This document shows, one piece after another, positions 21,147 to 22,614 of a stretch of 22,614 nt of DNA. Each line of letters starts with the position of its first letter. The stretch's first letter is position 1. The notes under the pieces were generated by a model, which saw nothing but the letters and a program-made list of their open reading frames with translations, was not told the origin of the DNA and did no database searches. This DNA comes from Bacillota bacterium (lineage in GTDB: Bacteria; Armatimonadota; Hebobacteria; Hebobacterales; Hebobacteraceae). The position numbers and the translations under genes are program-made. The DNA is taken from assembly GCA_030597345.1 (NCBI GenBank), contig JAUVSA010000004.1, forward strand, positions 1 through 22,614, in the 5' to 3' direction.

Positions 21147-22087
21147 TGCCCCTCTCCCGCCGGCTCCAGCCTCAGGATGCGGTGATTCAGCGTATCCGAG
21201 ACATAGACACTGCCATGCAGATCGACCGCGACCGCGCTCGGAGATGCCAAGTCGAGCTGGTTCCTCGGGGTCTCGGGGAAGCAGCAGACCACCTTCCCGT
21301 CTGAGTTGAACTTCTGCACGCGGTCGTTCCCCGCGTCGGCCACCCAGAGGCCTCCGTCCAGGTCAATCGCCAGACCGCGCGGCTCGTCCAATTCCCCCGG
21401 CGCGGGGCCGCTGCCGCCAATCACCGAGTCCGGCCGGCCCTCCGGCGTCATCCGTATGATCCGATGGTGCATCGTGTCAGACACGAACACGCGTCCCAGT
21501 GAATCCACCGCTATCCCCTGCGGCCGCTTCAGCGCAAGTGCGGAAGTCGGTCCGTGGAAGTCTATCTGCCAGCGCCCTACTGCCGTGTAGCACGTGACGC
21601 GGTTGTTATCGGTATCAGCTACGTACACATGATGGTAGACGTCGAGGCAGATCGCGGTGGGGCTGGCGAAGCGCGGCTGGCTGCCCTCCGGCCCGCCGAT
21701 AGCGAAGATGAACTGCCCCTGCGGCCCGAACTTCTGGAGTCGGTTTGCCCCCTGCTCCACCACGTAGATGAAACGCGAGTTATCGACCGCAACCCCCTGG
21801 GGATGAACGAGGAGATCATCGCCGCCCAGTCCGTACACTTCCCCTTCCGGGGTGATCTTCTGGATCCGGTGGTTGCGCGAATCGGCTACGTACAGATTGC
21901 CATCCGGATCGGTGGTGATTCCGCCGGGGCTGCTGAACTGGCCAAGCTCCACCCCGAAGGAACCGATGGTCTCCGCAAGCCGGAAGGCCTCCCGCGCCAC
22001 CGGCGCGGCGGTCTGCTCTCTTGCGACCACTGGCCGCCGCCGAACCCTGGCGCCGATCTCCAAATAGCGAAAGCGGCTCTCACTCAC
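21143..22087 (-). CDS. NHL-repeat six-bladed β-propeller protein
   Basis: The 314 residues contain a short N-terminal region and then six NHL-type repeats. Each is a PxGIAVDxxGxVYVADxxNHRIQKF variant: blades begin near GGITTDPDGN, PQGVAVDNSR, PTAICLDVYHH, PQGIAVDSLGR, PRGLAIDLDGG and PSAVAVDLHGS. Such propellers are binding platforms. No signal peptide is visible, so it appears cytosolic, and no catalytic site can be named. The start is GTG at 22087-22085 with only weak upstream purines, so an alternative start cannot be excluded. It is preceded by the ATPase stop 62 nt upstream and overlaps the next gene by four bases. Confidence 0.87.
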   Translation of the reverse strand: MSESRFRYLEIGARVRRRPVVAREQTAAPVAREAFRLAETIGSFGVELGQFSSPGGITTDPDGNLYVADSRNHRIQKITPEGEVYGLGGDDLLVHPQGVAVDNSRFIYVVEQGANRLQKFGPQGQFIFAIGGPEGSQPRFASPTAICLDVYHHVYVADTDNNRVTCYTAVGRWQIDFHGPTSALALKRPQGIAVDSLGRVFVSDTMHHRIIRMTPEGRPDSVIGGSGPAPGELDEPRGLAIDLDGGLWVADAGNDRVQKFNSDGKVVCCFPETPRNQLDLASPSAVAVDLHGSVYVSDTLNHRILRLEPAGEGQ

Positions 22088-22149
22088 AGCCGGAGAGTTC
22101 GCCGTGGCAGAGGCGGTTTCCCGCCCGGGTCAGACCCCGAGCGCGGGTT

Positions 22150-22614
22150 CTACCGCGCCTCGCCGCCTGGCAGTGTCCGCTCCCACACCCCCGGCGCCGC
22201 CCACTCGGTCGTCCCTTCGCGGTCCTCCTCCCCCACCGGCAGTTCCACGTCGGCAAGGCCGTGCCGGGAGGCCGGCCGCGCCCTCCCCTTCGCCCACCGC
22301 CGCACCATGGCGATGTCCTCCCGCATCGTCACCGAGAGCGGCACCGTCTGCTTCAGAGCGGTCAACACATCCTCCGTCGAGATATCTCGCTCCTCCTCGA
22401 AGGCGGCGTACAGAGCCGAGATCACGGCCTGCTCGATCTCCGCGCCCGAGAACCCGTCCGACTCCGCCGCGAGACGGTCCAGACCGAACTCGCTGGGCTC
22501 CCGGTTCCGCTTCCCCAGGTGAATCGCGAAGATATCCCGGCGCTCGGACTCCACCGGCAGATCGACAAAGAAGATCTCGTCGAAGCGTCCCTTCCTCAGC
22601 AGCTCGGGCGGCAG
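22150..22614 (-). CDS. AAA ATPase, Ycf46-like, C-terminal part (cut by window edge)
   Basis: The visible 154 residues start inside the AAA module. [20 protein letters not shown] is the second region of homology with its arginine-finger arginines, followed by the sensor-2/lid helices ([18 protein letters not shown]). The later [21 protein letters not shown] stretch matches Ycf46-like AAA proteins. Walker A and B lie outside the window. These ATPases are broadly distributed and their substrate is unknown. It appears to be the most upstream visible gene of the - strand set; any promoter is outside. Stop TAG at 22152-22150. After the AAA core the last 30 residues are charged and probably disordered. 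Confidence 0.82.
   Translation of the reverse strand: MPPELLRKGRFDEIFFVDLPVESERRDIFAIHLGKRNREPSEFGLDRLAAESDGFSGAEIEQAVISALYAAFEEERDISTEDVLTALKQTVPLSVTMREDIAMVRRWAKGRARPASRHGLADVELPVGEEDREGTTEWAAPGVWERTLPGGEAR

Overview
The window is high-GC DNA with two unrelated blocks. Positions 1 to about 18,043 are the late structural module of a tailed phage, almost certainly an old prophage, with every gene on the + strand. Positions 18,045 to 22,614 are a bacterial gene cluster, all on the - strand: radical-SAM QueE, a tandem-ACT protein, a phenylacetate-CoA ligase, a DUF366 protein, a six-bladed NHL protein and the end of a Ycf46-like AAA ATPase. I cannot name the host from sequence alone. The gene content and the many small GC-rich intergenic palindromes suit a high-GC bacterium from an under-cultured phylum (an Armatimonadota-like guess, low confidence).

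Phage block, left to right: large terminase (broken by one in-frame TGA at 656-658), SPP1-type portal, a small DUF1232 membrane protein translationally coupled to the portal, a spacer full of inverted repeats, a coiled-coil scaffold-like protein, and an SU10/DUF5309-type major capsid. After another hairpin-rich spacer comes a 688-aa GT4-GT2 double glycosyltransferase. Then follow a gp36/DUF1320-like adaptor with an extra C-terminal domain, a tail-terminator-like protein, tail tube, a tail-assembly chaperone with a textbook -1 slippery heptamer (C CCA AAA, 10466-10472) leading into a second frame, an unusually short tape-measure-like protein with a glycine zipper, a 918-aa tail hub with fibronectin-III repeats, a tail fibre, two small acidic proteins, a one-pass holin-like protein and an M15 peptidase endolysin with a stalk-like C-terminus. 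A 68-aa ORF with a perfect ribosome binding site ends the block. Its stop codon lies one base from the stop codon of the convergent queE.

Most phage genes are packed with overlaps (GTGA, TAATG, ATGATG) and strong GGAGG sites. The exceptions are four gaps (3102-3362, 5024-5407, 8182-8322, 17679-17836), each starting at a stop codon and filled with palindromes that resemble one another and look like host intergenic repeats. Together with the terminase nonsense codon, this suggests a resident, decaying or domesticated prophage. No integrase, repressor, small terminase or clear attachment site is inside the window. No tRNA, rRNA or CRISPR array was seen.

Most unusual points: the frameshift in the chaperone pair, the double glycosyltransferase lodged between capsid and adaptor genes, the DUF1232 gene between portal and scaffold, the palindrome families confined to the few gaps, and the prophage ending flush against queE.
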